Origin: Burkholderiales bacterium
GTDB lineage: Bacteria; Pseudomonadota; Gammaproteobacteria; Burkholderiales; SG8-41
Assembly (NCBI GenBank): GCA_005800795.1
Contig: SYEN01000228.1
Location: 1 to 8,463 of the forward strand
Length of the DNA stretch: 8,463 nt
Direction: 5' to 3'
A model generated the notes under the pieces. That model ran no database searches. It worked only from the letters and a program-made list of their open reading frames with translations, and was not told where the DNA came from. Shown here piece after piece: positions 1 through 6,733 of this stretch (position 1 is its first letter; each line of letters begins with the position of its first letter). The position numbers and the translations under genes are program-made.

Positions 1-358
1 ACTTGTCGCCTTCCTGTTTTAAACGCCAAGGCTCGATGCCCGTGCGCCATTGGTCTTCGAGCCCGCGGATCACATCGCCGTGGCCATACATCAGCACCGT
101 GGGCAGTTCCGCGCCTTCGAAGCGCTCGGCGAGCAGTATGGGGCCGACGCCATCAACCGGATTCGGCAGGATCTCCGTCTTGAACCCCATGCGATTAAAC
201 GCGGGCGTGATTTCGTCCTTGAGATACACGTCCATGTAGGGACGGCTCTCAGGAATTTGGCTCTCAGTACGAATGGCGACACGGCGCGCCAGGTCTTCGA
301 TGAATTTGCCTTCATCGAAGTGACGGGTGGCGCTGGAGATTGCGGTTTCGCGGGTCAT
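1..358 (-). CDS. M20-family metallopeptidase, N-terminal part (cut by window edge)
   Basis: Seen: an open frame starts with ATG at 358 and runs off the window after 119 codons. An AAGAGGA ribosome binding site lies at 370-364, five bases upstream. The protein reads MTRETAISSATRHFDEGKF and so on. It carries LPTVLMYGHGDV at residues 85-96, where His93 and Asp95 form the HxD metal-ligand motif of M20/ArgE/dipeptidase enzymes, followed by WRTGIEPWRLKQEGDK. In this family that stretch runs into the YGRG..D.KG metal-binding segment, so the cut falls just before it. Known of the family: zinc or cobalt amidohydrolases of the cytoplasm that cleave dipeptides, N-acyl amino acids or carbamoyl compounds. 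Context: it lies 33 bases behind a Bug binding-protein gene on the same strand with no terminator between, so it is probably the last visible gene of the operon. Inferred: it may release a carboxylate from an amide for the upstream enzymes. The exact substrate cannot be told. Confidence 0.88.
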   Translation of the reverse strand, partial: MTRETAISSATRHFDEGKFIEDLARRVAIRTESQIPESRPYMDVYLKDEITPAFNRMGFKTEILPNPVDGVGPILLAERFEGAELPTVLMYGHGDVIRGLEDQWRTGIEPWRLKQEGDK

Positions 359-391
359 GACAATCCTCTTGTTGCGTGATGCCGAAGTGCC

Positions 392-1354
392 CTACTCCGG
401 CTTGATACCAACCTGCGCCGCGACCTTGCGGTAACGCTCCAGGTCGCTGGCAATGCGCGCCTGGAATGCCGCACCGGCCAGCGCGGTGGCCTCGGCGCCG
501 CCAACGACCGCCAGACGCTCTTTAACGTCATTGCGCTTCAACACCTCGGCAGTGGCGCTGTACAACCGATTCACCACGGGCGCAGGCACACCCCGCGGCA
601 CAAAGAAACCGACCCAGATCGAGGCATCGACGCCCGGCACACCCATTTCCTGCGCGGTGGGGTAATCCGGCACCATGGGGGAACGCTTGGCGGTGGTAAT
701 GCCCAGTACCTTTACGCGCTTTCCCTGCAAATGCGGCAACACGCCCGGCAGCCCCGCCACGGTAAAAGTGGTGTCTCCGGTGGCCACGGCCACCACGGCT
801 GGCGCACCGCCCTTGTAGGGCACGTGCGTCATTTTCGTGCCAGCGGCAGCGGCAAACCATTCGCTCGCCATGTGGTTAACCGATCCTGTGCCCGGTGAAC
901 CAAAATTGACGACACCGGGCTTTGCGCGCGCAGCAGCCACCAGATCCTTGATACTGTTAATGGCCGCGTTGTTGGCGTTGACCACGATCAGCATCGGCGC
1001 ATCACTCAGCATAATGACCGGCGAGAACGTATTGTCGTCATAGGGCATGGTCTTGAACATCACTGGGTTCACAGCAAGCTCACCGGTGTGGGCCGACAAC
1101 AGCGTGTAGCCATCGGCATTGGCCTTGGCTGCCGCTGCGGCACCGATAAAGCCGTTCGCGCCGGGACGGTTATCGACGACGAAATGCCAATTTAGCGTTT
1201 CCTGCAGCTTGCTGGTCACGATGCGCGTGGAGGTGTCCACCACACCGCCTGGAGCGAAAGATACGATGGCGCGAATAGATTTGTTGGGATAGTCCTGTCC
1301 ATAGGCTGTGGTTGATGCTGCCAGCACCATCAGTATTCCGGGTATGCGTTTCAT
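392..1354 (-). CDS. Bug/TctC-family periplasmic solute-binding protein (first of two)
   Basis: Seen: 320 residues, the usual size for the tripartite tricarboxylate transporter binding-protein family. A signal peptide (MKRIPGILMVLAASTTAYG) is followed by QDYP, with probable signal peptidase I cleavage before Gln20. Family landmarks follow: FAPGG at 33-37, Asp40, DNRPGANG at 61-68 and DGYTLL at 81-86, which shape the ligand pocket. The start is ATG with only a weak GAGA ribosome binding site about six bases upstream. Known: these periplasmic proteins bind small carboxylates (dicarboxylates, aromatic acids, nicotinate and others) and hand them to TctA/TctB. Many Bug genes are orphans without membrane partners nearby, as here. 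Context: 77 bases downstream of the UbiD gene and 33 bases upstream of an M20 peptidase gene, all co-directional. Inferred: it captures the substrate of the neighbouring molybdenum hydroxylase/UbiD pathway. The ligand is unknown. Confidence 0.93.
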   Translation of the reverse strand: MKRIPGILMVLAASTTAYGQDYPNKSIRAIVSFAPGGVVDTSTRIVTSKLQETLNWHFVVDNRPGANGFIGAAAAAKANADGYTLLSAHTGELAVNPVMFKTMPYDDNTFSPVIMLSDAPMLIVVNANNAAINSIKDLVAAARAKPGVVNFGSPGTGSVNHMASEWFAAAAGTKMTHVPYKGGAPAVVAVATGDTTFTVAGLPGVLPHLQGKRVKVLGITTAKRSPMVPDYPTAQEMGVPGVDASIWVGFFVPRGVPAPVVNRLYSATAEVLKRNDVKERLAVVGGAEATALAGAAFQARIASDLERYRKVAAQVGIKPE

Positions 1355-1401
1355 TTCAGTTCTCGTTGACTTAAACGGTGAAAAGTAAACAGTGAATAGT
1401 C

Positions 1402-1430
1402 AAAAAACACCATAGCAGAGCGATGCTCTG
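1402..1430 (-). terminator. Weak terminator-like hairpin between the UbiD and Bug genes
   Basis: Directly after the UbiD stop codon, the minus-strand transcript can form a perfect 6-bp stem CAGAGC/GCTCTG (1430-1425 with 1421-1416) around a 3-base loop. Six T residues follow (1407-1402), but eight bases separate stem and T-run, which is poor for an intrinsic terminator. It may act as a partial terminator or an mRNA 3'-end protecting hairpin that lowers expression of the downstream Bug and M20 genes. Confidence 0.3.
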
Positions 1431-1431
1431 T

Positions 1432-2892
1432 TCACCACTCCAGCAACTTGCCCCACTTCGCCCGTACCGCATCCTGCAACGGTTTGCTCGCTTCCGCCAC
1501 GTCGGGAAACGTCTTCAAAAAATCATATGGCCGGCAGGCATCGATCACGGCCTTGGACGTGAGCGGCGTATCATAACGGTACGCGATCGACATCGGATCA
1601 TTTTTCGATCCCATGCCGCGCTTGATGATGTCAATGTCGATTTCGGGATCCGTGCGCGTGGCGATGGCCCACATCACCTCTTGCAGATTGGAGGGGTCAA
1701 TGTCTTCGTCCACCACCACTGAGTAACGCGACATGTATGCGCCCACGCCGCATTGGCTGAGGATGTGCCCGGCTTGGCGCGCATGGCCCGCGTAGCGCTG
1801 CTTGATCGCCACCACGTTGAACATGCGTGCGCCGCCGATTTCGTGCGCCCACAAGTTCACCACGTCGGGCACGCCCGCCGCAGCGAGTGCATCAATCAGC
1901 AGCGCCGAGCGCATCACCGCCTTGGAATACGAATAATCATTGGGCGGCTTGGCGGGCGGGCTGCCAACGATAATGGGTTGATTGCGGAAGTACACGCGCT
2001 CAATCTTTACTGCGGGCGCGGTGGCGGCCTTGCCGGGGTAATAGCCGTGGAATTCGCCGAACGGGCCTTCGATGCGTTCATCACCGGGGTAGGCATAACC
2101 CTCCAGCACCAGCTCGGCGCCGCTGGGGAATGGCAGGCCGGTCAGTTCACCGCGCACCACCGACACCGGCTCACCGAGGATGGCGCCGATATAGTTGTAT
2201 TCGCACATGCCATACGGCACTTCAATGCCGGAGATCAGATAACCCAGCGGGTCAGCGCCGCACACAATGGCCACCGGAAAAGGCATGCCCGCCTTCATAT
2301 GCTTGTCGTATTGCTGCGCGCCATGCTTGCCCGGAATCATGTCCAGGCCGACGGTATTTTTGTCGTGCACTTGCACTCGATAGGTGCCGACGTTGACCCA
2401 GTCGCTGTCGGCTTCAAGATCGCGCGTCACCACCATGCAACCGGTGCCGATATAACGCCCGCCGTCTTTCTCGTGCCACAGCGGCGCGGGGAAGGTATTC
2501 AAGTCAACCGTATCGCCCGATTGGATGTTCTCGAATACCGCGCCCTTTTCGGCCACCACCGGTTCAAACTTGGGCGCTGCGGCTTGCCAGGTCTTGGGCA
2601 GGCCACGCAACTTTTGCACCAGCGCGGCATGGGTCTTGATTTCGCCCAGCCGCAACAAACTCGACAAGCGCGCGGGGCTTGCCGTGCTGCATGTCAAAAC
2701 GCGATGCCCTTCCGGATAACCCTTGATCTCGTCAAACAGCAGCGCGGGCGCGGAATCGATTTTGACGTTCAATTCGCTGATCGCCCCCAACTCCAGATGC
2801 GAGTCTGCGCCTTTGACATCCTTCAATTCGCCGAGACGGCGTGCGGCGTCCAGCCATGCGCGCAGGTCAAGCGGATTGCCGCCTGCGCTCAT
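1432..2892 (-). CDS. UbiD-family prenylated-FMN-dependent decarboxylase
   Basis: Role: reversible non-oxidative decarboxylation of an aromatic, heteroaromatic or unsaturated carboxylate in the cytoplasm, using prenylated FMN made by a UbiX partner not seen here. Seen: 486 residues from the ATG at 2892, a usual family length. Residues match the known Fdc1/UbiD active site in order and spacing: Asn167 and Arg172 in NVGTYR, His190 in GKHG, Glu231 in MCEYNY, and Glu275/Glu280 in IEGPFGEFHGYYPG. These give the Arg-Glu-Glu catalytic triad and the metal/prFMN ligands. Start choice: the open frame extends 24 codons upstream, but the ATG at 2892 overlaps the [2Fe-2S] gene stop as ATGA. It has AAGG seven bases upstream, and the protein then begins at the normal N-terminus. 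Context: translational coupling to a molybdenum hydroxylase subunit suggests a shared pathway. Nothing here indicates the ubiquinone-biosynthesis UbiD itself. Substrate unknown. Confidence 0.93.
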   Translation of the reverse strand: MSAGGNPLDLRAWLDAARRLGELKDVKGADSHLELGAISELNVKIDSAPALLFDEIKGYPEGHRVLTCSTASPARLSSLLRLGEIKTHAALVQKLRGLPKTWQAAAPKFEPVVAEKGAVFENIQSGDTVDLNTFPAPLWHEKDGGRYIGTGCMVVTRDLEADSDWVNVGTYRVQVHDKNTVGLDMIPGKHGAQQYDKHMKAGMPFPVAIVCGADPLGYLISGIEVPYGMCEYNYIGAILGEPVSVVRGELTGLPFPSGAELVLEGYAYPGDERIEGPFGEFHGYYPGKAATAPAVKIERVYFRNQPIIVGSPPAKPPNDYSYSKAVMRSALLIDALAAAGVPDVVNLWAHEIGGARMFNVVAIKQRYAGHARQAGHILSQCGVGAYMSRYSVVVDEDIDPSNLQEVMWAIATRTDPEIDIDIIKRGMGSKNDPMSIAYRYDTPLTSKAVIDACRPYDFLKTFPDVAEASKPLQDAVRAKWGKLLEW

Positions 2893-3365
2893 GCCGCAAC
2901 CTTGCGCTTCTTTGCAGCGAGCTTCACCGCCTTCACCACCTCTGGATACGTCGCGCAACGGCACAAGTTGCCTGCGAGGTAATGCTTGATGTCATCGTCC
3001 GACGGATCAAGCTGCTCATCGAGTAACTGGCGCACCATCAACACAAAGCCCGGCGTGCAATAGCCGCATTGAAATGCACCGCATTCGATAAACGACTCTT
3101 GCACGGCATCAAGCTTGCCTTCCGGGCTGTACTCGATGGTTTTAACATCCGCTTTATCGGCAAACACCGCGAGGTATAGACAGCCCGATACGGCTATGCC
3201 GTTGACCAGCACCGTACAGCAGCCGCACAACCCTTGCGCGCAAGCCTCGCGCGCACCGGTGAGGCCCTGAGCATGCAGCACTTCGACCAAGTGTTGATGC
3301 AGGCCGACGGTAGTGGTGACCGGGGCGCCGTTGAGGGTGAAGGTGATGGTTCTTGTCGTGTTCAT
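2889..3365 (-). CDS. [2Fe-2S] subunit of a xanthine-dehydrogenase-family molybdenum hydroxylase
   Basis: Role: small iron-sulfur subunit that passes electrons from the molybdenum centre to FAD. Seen: 158 residues from the ATG at 3365. The N-terminal plant-type ferredoxin cluster is bound by Cys42, Cys47, Cys50 and Cys62 (CAQGLCGCC, then SGC). The C-terminal four-helix cluster is bound by Cys100, Cys103, Cys135 and Cys137 (QCGYCTPG, then GNLCRC). All eight ligands are present, so the protein should be functional. Start choice: an in-frame TTG at 3374 is only one base from the AGAAG ribosome binding site (3380-3376), whereas the ATG is ten bases from it. Context: its last codon overlaps the UbiD start (ATGA). 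On the other side it is separated from the molybdopterin subunit gene by 212 bases holding a nested inverted-repeat element. Typical length for CoxS/HcrC/XdhC-type small subunits. Confidence 0.95.
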   Translation of the reverse strand: MNTTRTITFTLNGAPVTTTVGLHQHLVEVLHAQGLTGAREACAQGLCGCCTVLVNGIAVSGCLYLAVFADKADVKTIEYSPEGKLDAVQESFIECGAFQCGYCTPGFVLMVRQLLDEQLDPSDDDIKHYLAGNLCRCATYPEVVKAVKLAAKKRKVAA

Positions 3366-3385
3366 AAACAGCAAACTTCTTTCAC

Positions 3386-3544
3386 CACAGATTCCACAGA
3401 TTTACACAAATGAAATCCCTACCGTGTCATTCCCGCGCAGGCGGGAATCCATGAGGTGACTGAGAGGGCGCCGCGTTAGGGGTTCCCGCCTGCGCGGGAA
3501 CGACAGTTGTGGTCTTGAATCTGTGTAAATCCGTGCAATCTGTG
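3386..3544. repeat. Nested inverted-repeat (MITE/NIME-like) intergenic element
   Basis: Outer arms at 3386-3409 and 3521-3544 are inverted copies, identical at 21 of 24 positions. Each is built from degenerate tandem units of about 10 bases beginning CACAGATT. A second inverted pair lies inside (3426-3450 and 3480-3504). No open frame of note lies within. The element fills most of the gap between the molybdopterin and [2Fe-2S] subunit genes, so the operon mRNA would carry a long double hairpin here. No clear target-site duplication is visible at the outer ends. It resembles non-autonomous miniature elements and intergenic mosaic repeats. Mobility is inferred, not shown. Confidence 0.8.
3426..3504. 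repeat. Inverted pair of dRS3-like palindromes
   Basis: The left copy (3426-3450) contains ATTCCC-N8-GGGAAT at 3429-3448, which fits the neisserial dRS3 consensus exactly. The right copy (3480-3504) is its reverse complement at 23 of 25 positions and has GTTCCC-N8-GGGAAC at its core. Each copy is itself a palindrome with 7-base arms (TTCCCGC/GCGGGAA) around GCAG or its complement. The 29 bases between copies are unique within the window. Each copy could fold alone, or the two could pair into one long stem. Confidence 0.85.
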
Positions 3545-3577
3545 ACAAGGTTTTTTAAGGTTCTCAGAGAGCATCCC

Positions 3578-5845
3578 TTATAGTAACTCCCGCCCAGCCT
3601 TCTTCGCCAACCCGCGAAACACCGCCTCAGCCGTCAACGGCAGCGACGTCAAGCGCACACCCACAGCATCATCAATCGCGTTGGCTATCGCGGGAGACAC
3701 GCCAAACGTACCGCTTTCACCCACACCTTTGGCGCCGAACGGACCGCTGCGCTGCTCGGCATCGACGGCTTCATTTTCCATCGGCGGAATATCGCGAATG
3801 CCGGGGATCTTGTAATCCGCCAGCGAAGCATTGGTGACTTGGCCGTTGGTGAAGTGCATTTGCTCTTGCAGCGTAAACCCGAGCTGCATGACGGTGGCAC
3901 CGGAAATCTGCGTTTCCATGATGGCGGGGTTGATGGGTTTGCCCACATCGACCAGATTCACCAATCGCGTGACTTTGAACTCGCCGGTCTCGGTATCGAC
4001 TTCAACCTCCGCACCCGTCGCGCCTATCATCCAGAATGGCGTCGCGTTGTCGGTCTGGCCATCGGCGTTGGGTGGTGTGTAGCCGGGGATAAAGCTGCCC
4101 ACGCCAACGATATTACCCGCCAGCATGCCGTATTTCTTGCGGAAAATATCAGGTATCAGCGTCGTCTCGCCTGACAGCCCCACGTCACGCGCCAGTGCGT
4201 AGAGTTTGTCGCGCGCGTCCTCGGCGGCATTCTTCACTGCATGGCCCATGTGGAAAGTGGAGCGCGAACCGAGCGTGGCCATGTCGTACGGCGTGACATC
4301 GGTATCGGGGTGCACCACGGTGATTTTTTCGATGGGAATGCCGGTAACCTCGGCCACCATCTGCGCCATCGCCGTATCCGAACCTTGCCCCATGTCCACC
4401 GTGCTGGAATACAGCGCGCAACTGCCGTCGGCACTGATGTTCACAATAGCCATCGAGGTTGTCGGCGAGATGCTGGCCTTGAAGCCGATGGCTATGCCGC
4501 GCCCGCGCTTGACGGTTCCAGTGCCTTTATCAAAACCCTTGTCCCATTGCATGCGAGTTGCTAGCCGCTCCAGCACCAGTTCCAGAGCCGCATCCTTCAT
4601 CGGTGTGCCGGTGGCTTGCGGGCGGCCCTCGCGCAGAATATTTTTGCGGCGGATCGCCAGCGGATCAATTTTCAACTCGCGCGCAATCATGTCGGTGTGG
4701 GACTCATATGCCCACACCAGTTGCGGAATACCAAAGCCACGCAGCGCACCCGCCGGCGGCAAATGCGTGTACAGCGCATATGAATCAATGTGCACGTGGT
4801 CGATATCGTAAGGCCCAGGCGCGGTAAAGCCGGATTTCTGCGTCACGCGCGGACCGATGTCCGCATAGGCGCCGCCGTTCCACCACACCTCGCATTCACG
4901 CGCAGTGATCTTGCCATCCTTCATGACACCACTCTTGATGCGCAAGGTGGTGGCGTGTTTGGTGATCATGTAGAACTGCTCTTCGAGCGTCAGCGCGTAT
5001 TTCACCGGACGGCGCGCCAGCATGGCACAGGCCGCCGCCAGGGCTTCGGATTTCACATACACCTTCGCGCCGAAACCGCCACCCAAGTACGGCACTTTCA
5101 CCCGCACTTTGTTGTCGGGCCAACCAAATAGACGCGCGATCTCCGTGCGTACAAAGCTGGGGCTTTGAGTGGAACTGTGGAGCAGCAAACTTCCATCACC
5201 CGGTTCCGCGATCGTGGCGAAACTCTCCAGCGGCAAATGCAACACCTGCTGCGTGGTGAAAGTGTGCTCGAACACATGATCGGCCCCGGCAAAAGCCTTC
5301 TTCACATCGCCACGGCGCAGATGAAAATCCAGCGCGATATTGGTGTCGCGCTTGTCCTTCAGATATTTGAGATCGGCGAACGTGCCTGCGGGTTTCAACA
5401 CCTCGTGCACCACAGCGCGCGAGTTCATGGCCTCGACTTCGCCATACACCGCGGCCAGTTCATCGTATTGCGCGGTGATCAGCGCTGCGGCGTTGTCTGC
5501 CACATGCACGTCCGCCGCCAGCACCACCGCCACTGGCTCGCCCACATAACGCACCTTGTCAATCGCCAGTATCGGCTGATCGTGAAACGCCGGGCCGTAG
5601 TACGGCTCGGCGATCAGCTTGCGGATGTCCTCGCCCGTGTACACCGCGAACACACCCGGCATGGCGCGCGCAGCACCAACGTCGATGGAACGAATGCGCC
5701 CGTGCGCCAGCGTCGAACGAAACACTTTGGCGTGCAGCATATTGGGCACACGCATGTTGTGCACGTACTCGGCGCGGCCCGAGACCTTGGCACGCGCTTC
5801 AAGGCGCGGTAAAGGCTGACCGACGATGGAAGTGGGAGCGTTCAC
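3578..5845 (-). CDS. Molybdopterin-binding large subunit of a xanthine-dehydrogenase-family hydroxylase
   Basis: Role: holds the molybdopterin-cytosine-dinucleotide-type cofactor and hydroxylates or oxidises the substrate with water-derived oxygen. Seen: 755 residues. The N-terminal alpha/beta-hammerhead domain starts with IVGQPLPRLEARAKVSGRA (7-25). Moco-binding stretches follow: GGGFGAK (255-261), LRGFGIPQ (368-375), MGQGSDT (485-491) and GAKGVGESGTFG (704-715), with Glu710 as the expected catalytic base. The active-site region reads GALRGFG, not the AYXCSFR loop of form I CO dehydrogenase. The residue after GGGFGAK is Val262, where purine-hydroxylating enzymes have Glu. Start: a GTG at 5845 is required by the conserved N-terminus. 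No Shine-Dalgarno precedes it, and an AT-rich palindrome sits there instead. Context: 24 bases after the FAD subunit gene, then the repeat-filled gap to the [2Fe-2S] gene. The substrate is probably an aromatic or N-heterocyclic compound or an aldehyde, but it is not determined. Confidence 0.95.
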   Translation of the reverse strand: MNAPTSIVGQPLPRLEARAKVSGRAEYVHNMRVPNMLHAKVFRSTLAHGRIRSIDVGAARAMPGVFAVYTGEDIRKLIAEPYYGPAFHDQPILAIDKVRYVGEPVAVVLAADVHVADNAAALITAQYDELAAVYGEVEAMNSRAVVHEVLKPAGTFADLKYLKDKRDTNIALDFHLRRGDVKKAFAGADHVFEHTFTTQQVLHLPLESFATIAEPGDGSLLLHSSTQSPSFVRTEIARLFGWPDNKVRVKVPYLGGGFGAKVYVKSEALAAACAMLARRPVKYALTLEEQFYMITKHATTLRIKSGVMKDGKITARECEVWWNGGAYADIGPRVTQKSGFTAPGPYDIDHVHIDSYALYTHLPPAGALRGFGIPQLVWAYESHTDMIARELKIDPLAIRRKNILREGRPQATGTPMKDAALELVLERLATRMQWDKGFDKGTGTVKRGRGIAIGFKASISPTTSMAIVNISADGSCALYSSTVDMGQGSDTAMAQMVAEVTGIPIEKITVVHPDTDVTPYDMATLGSRSTFHMGHAVKNAAEDARDKLYALARDVGLSGETTLIPDIFRKKYGMLAGNIVGVGSFIPGYTPPNADGQTDNATPFWMIGATGAEVEVDTETGEFKVTRLVNLVDVGKPINPAIMETQISGATVMQLGFTLQEQMHFTNGQVTNASLADYKIPGIRDIPPMENEAVDAEQRSGPFGAKGVGESGTFGVSPAIANAIDDAVGVRLTSLPLTAEAVFRGLAKKAGRELL

Positions 5846-5850
5846 AAAAT

Positions 5851-5866
5851 ATTGTTTAAAAACAAT
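5851..5866. promoter_or_regulatory. AT-rich palindrome before the molybdopterin subunit start
   Basis: A perfect 7-base inverted repeat, ATTGTTT-AA-AAACAAT, fills the 24-base gap between the FAD and molybdopterin subunit genes, five bases upstream of the GTG start. It occupies the place where a ribosome binding site would be expected, and no purine-rich site is seen. It could be an operator, a small mRNA hairpin affecting initiation, or a chance palindrome of AT-rich sequence. Confidence 0.45.
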
Positions 5867-5869
5867 GAC

Positions 5870-6733
5870 TTACAATCGATCTACCAATGCGCCACGAATC
5901 GCACGTGCAACGTACACGCGCAACAGTTCTTGCTTGTACGGCGCGGAGCCATGTACATCGCCGACCAGTTCCACTTCCGCAAAAGCCGCGTCGCCGCAAC
6001 GCGCGAGTATCGCCGCATCGGGCGTTGCGCCGAGTAGCACGCCTGCCGCCGCACTGAGCCGCGTAGGCGTATTAGTTGCGGCACTCACCACCAGACGCGC
6101 TTCGCGCACCACATTCGCCTCCATGCGCAGCGCCACTGCAATACCCAGCGTCGGCCAGTCATCAGCAGCACGCGTGGTGATTTTGAAATACGCCGAGCGC
6201 CAGCCGGTTTGCGGCGGCACGATCAATTCAGCGATGAGTTCATCGTCCGCCAGACAGGTTTCATAGTAGCCGGTGTAGACCTCGCCCACCGCCAGCGTAC
6301 GTTCCCCCGCAGGCGAGAGCGTGCGCACATGAGCACCGAGCGCGGTCAACACCGGCGGCAAATCCATATGCGGGTCGCCGTGCGCCAAGTGGCCGCCAAG
6401 CGTGGCGACATTGCGCACGCGCACATTGGACAAAGTCTTCAACGTGCGTGTGATCACCGGCGCGGCTTGCTTCACCAACACCGAGCGTTCCAGTGAACGC
6501 AAGGTCGCCATCGCACCGATGCGTAAACCCCCGCCGGGCAAAACGTTGATTTCAGAATGTTGCGGCTCTATGGCGCGCAGGCTTACCAGCCGTTTGGGCT
6601 GAAACACTCCAGCTTTCATCATCAGCATCAACGCGGTACCGCCGGCGATAGCGTGCGCCGGTTCACCGCCGTTGGTCAACAGCACGGCAGCTTCACGCAG
6701 GCTGCGCGGCTCGGCAAGCTCAAACGGCGTCAT
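5870..6733 (-). CDS. FAD-binding subunit of a xanthine-dehydrogenase-family molybdenum hydroxylase
   Basis: Role: medium flavoprotein subunit that takes electrons from the iron-sulfur subunit and delivers them to an external acceptor. Seen: 287 residues, normal for CoxM-type subunits. The two FAD pyrophosphate-binding motifs are present: AIAGGTAL at 28-35 and TLGGHLAHGDPHMDLP at 111-126. The C-terminal CO-dehydrogenase flavoprotein domain ends in the familiar APYKQELLRVYVARAI region. It has only two cysteines (160 and 246), so it lacks the four-cysteine 4Fe-4S insertion of the 4-hydroxybenzoyl-CoA reductase beta subunit. The ATG at 6733 is the only start that fits, because an in-frame stop lies seven codons upstream. 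No good Shine-Dalgarno is visible. Context: apparently first gene of the operon, after a terminator and a possible promoter, and 24 bases from the molybdopterin subunit gene. Confidence 0.94.
   Translation of the reverse strand: MTPFELAEPRSLREAAVLLTNGGEPAHAIAGGTALMLMMKAGVFQPKRLVSLRAIEPQHSEINVLPGGGLRIGAMATLRSLERSVLVKQAAPVITRTLKTLSNVRVRNVATLGGHLAHGDPHMDLPPVLTALGAHVRTLSPAGERTLAVGEVYTGYYETCLADDELIAELIVPPQTGWRSAYFKITTRAADDWPTLGIAVALRMEANVVREARLVVSAATNTPTRLSAAAGVLLGATPDAAILARCGDAAFAEVELVGDVHGSAPYKQELLRVYVARAIRGALVDRL

Noticed and set aside
2893..2964. 24-codon N-terminal extension of UbiD
   Set aside because: It lies wholly within the [2Fe-2S] coding sequence, has no family similarity, and the ATGA overlap with an AAGG site gives a better start at 2892.
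1753..2982. Plus-strand open frame of 409 codons opposite UbiD
   Set aside because: It is antisense to a well-supported UbiD gene, and its protein is rich in His, Arg and Ala with no recognisable domain. This is typical of a shadow frame in GC-rich DNA.
3366..3374. TTG start for the [2Fe-2S] subunit
   Set aside because: The only ribosome binding site is one base away from it. The ATG at 3365 has workable spacing and gives a standard N-terminus.
3386..3544. CRISPR array
   Set aside because: The repeats are inverted, unequal and only a few, with no regular spacers and no cas genes.
5165..5812. Plus-strand open frame of 215 codons opposite the molybdopterin subunit
   Set aside because: Composition and lack of motifs show it is a shadow of the conserved large-subunit gene.
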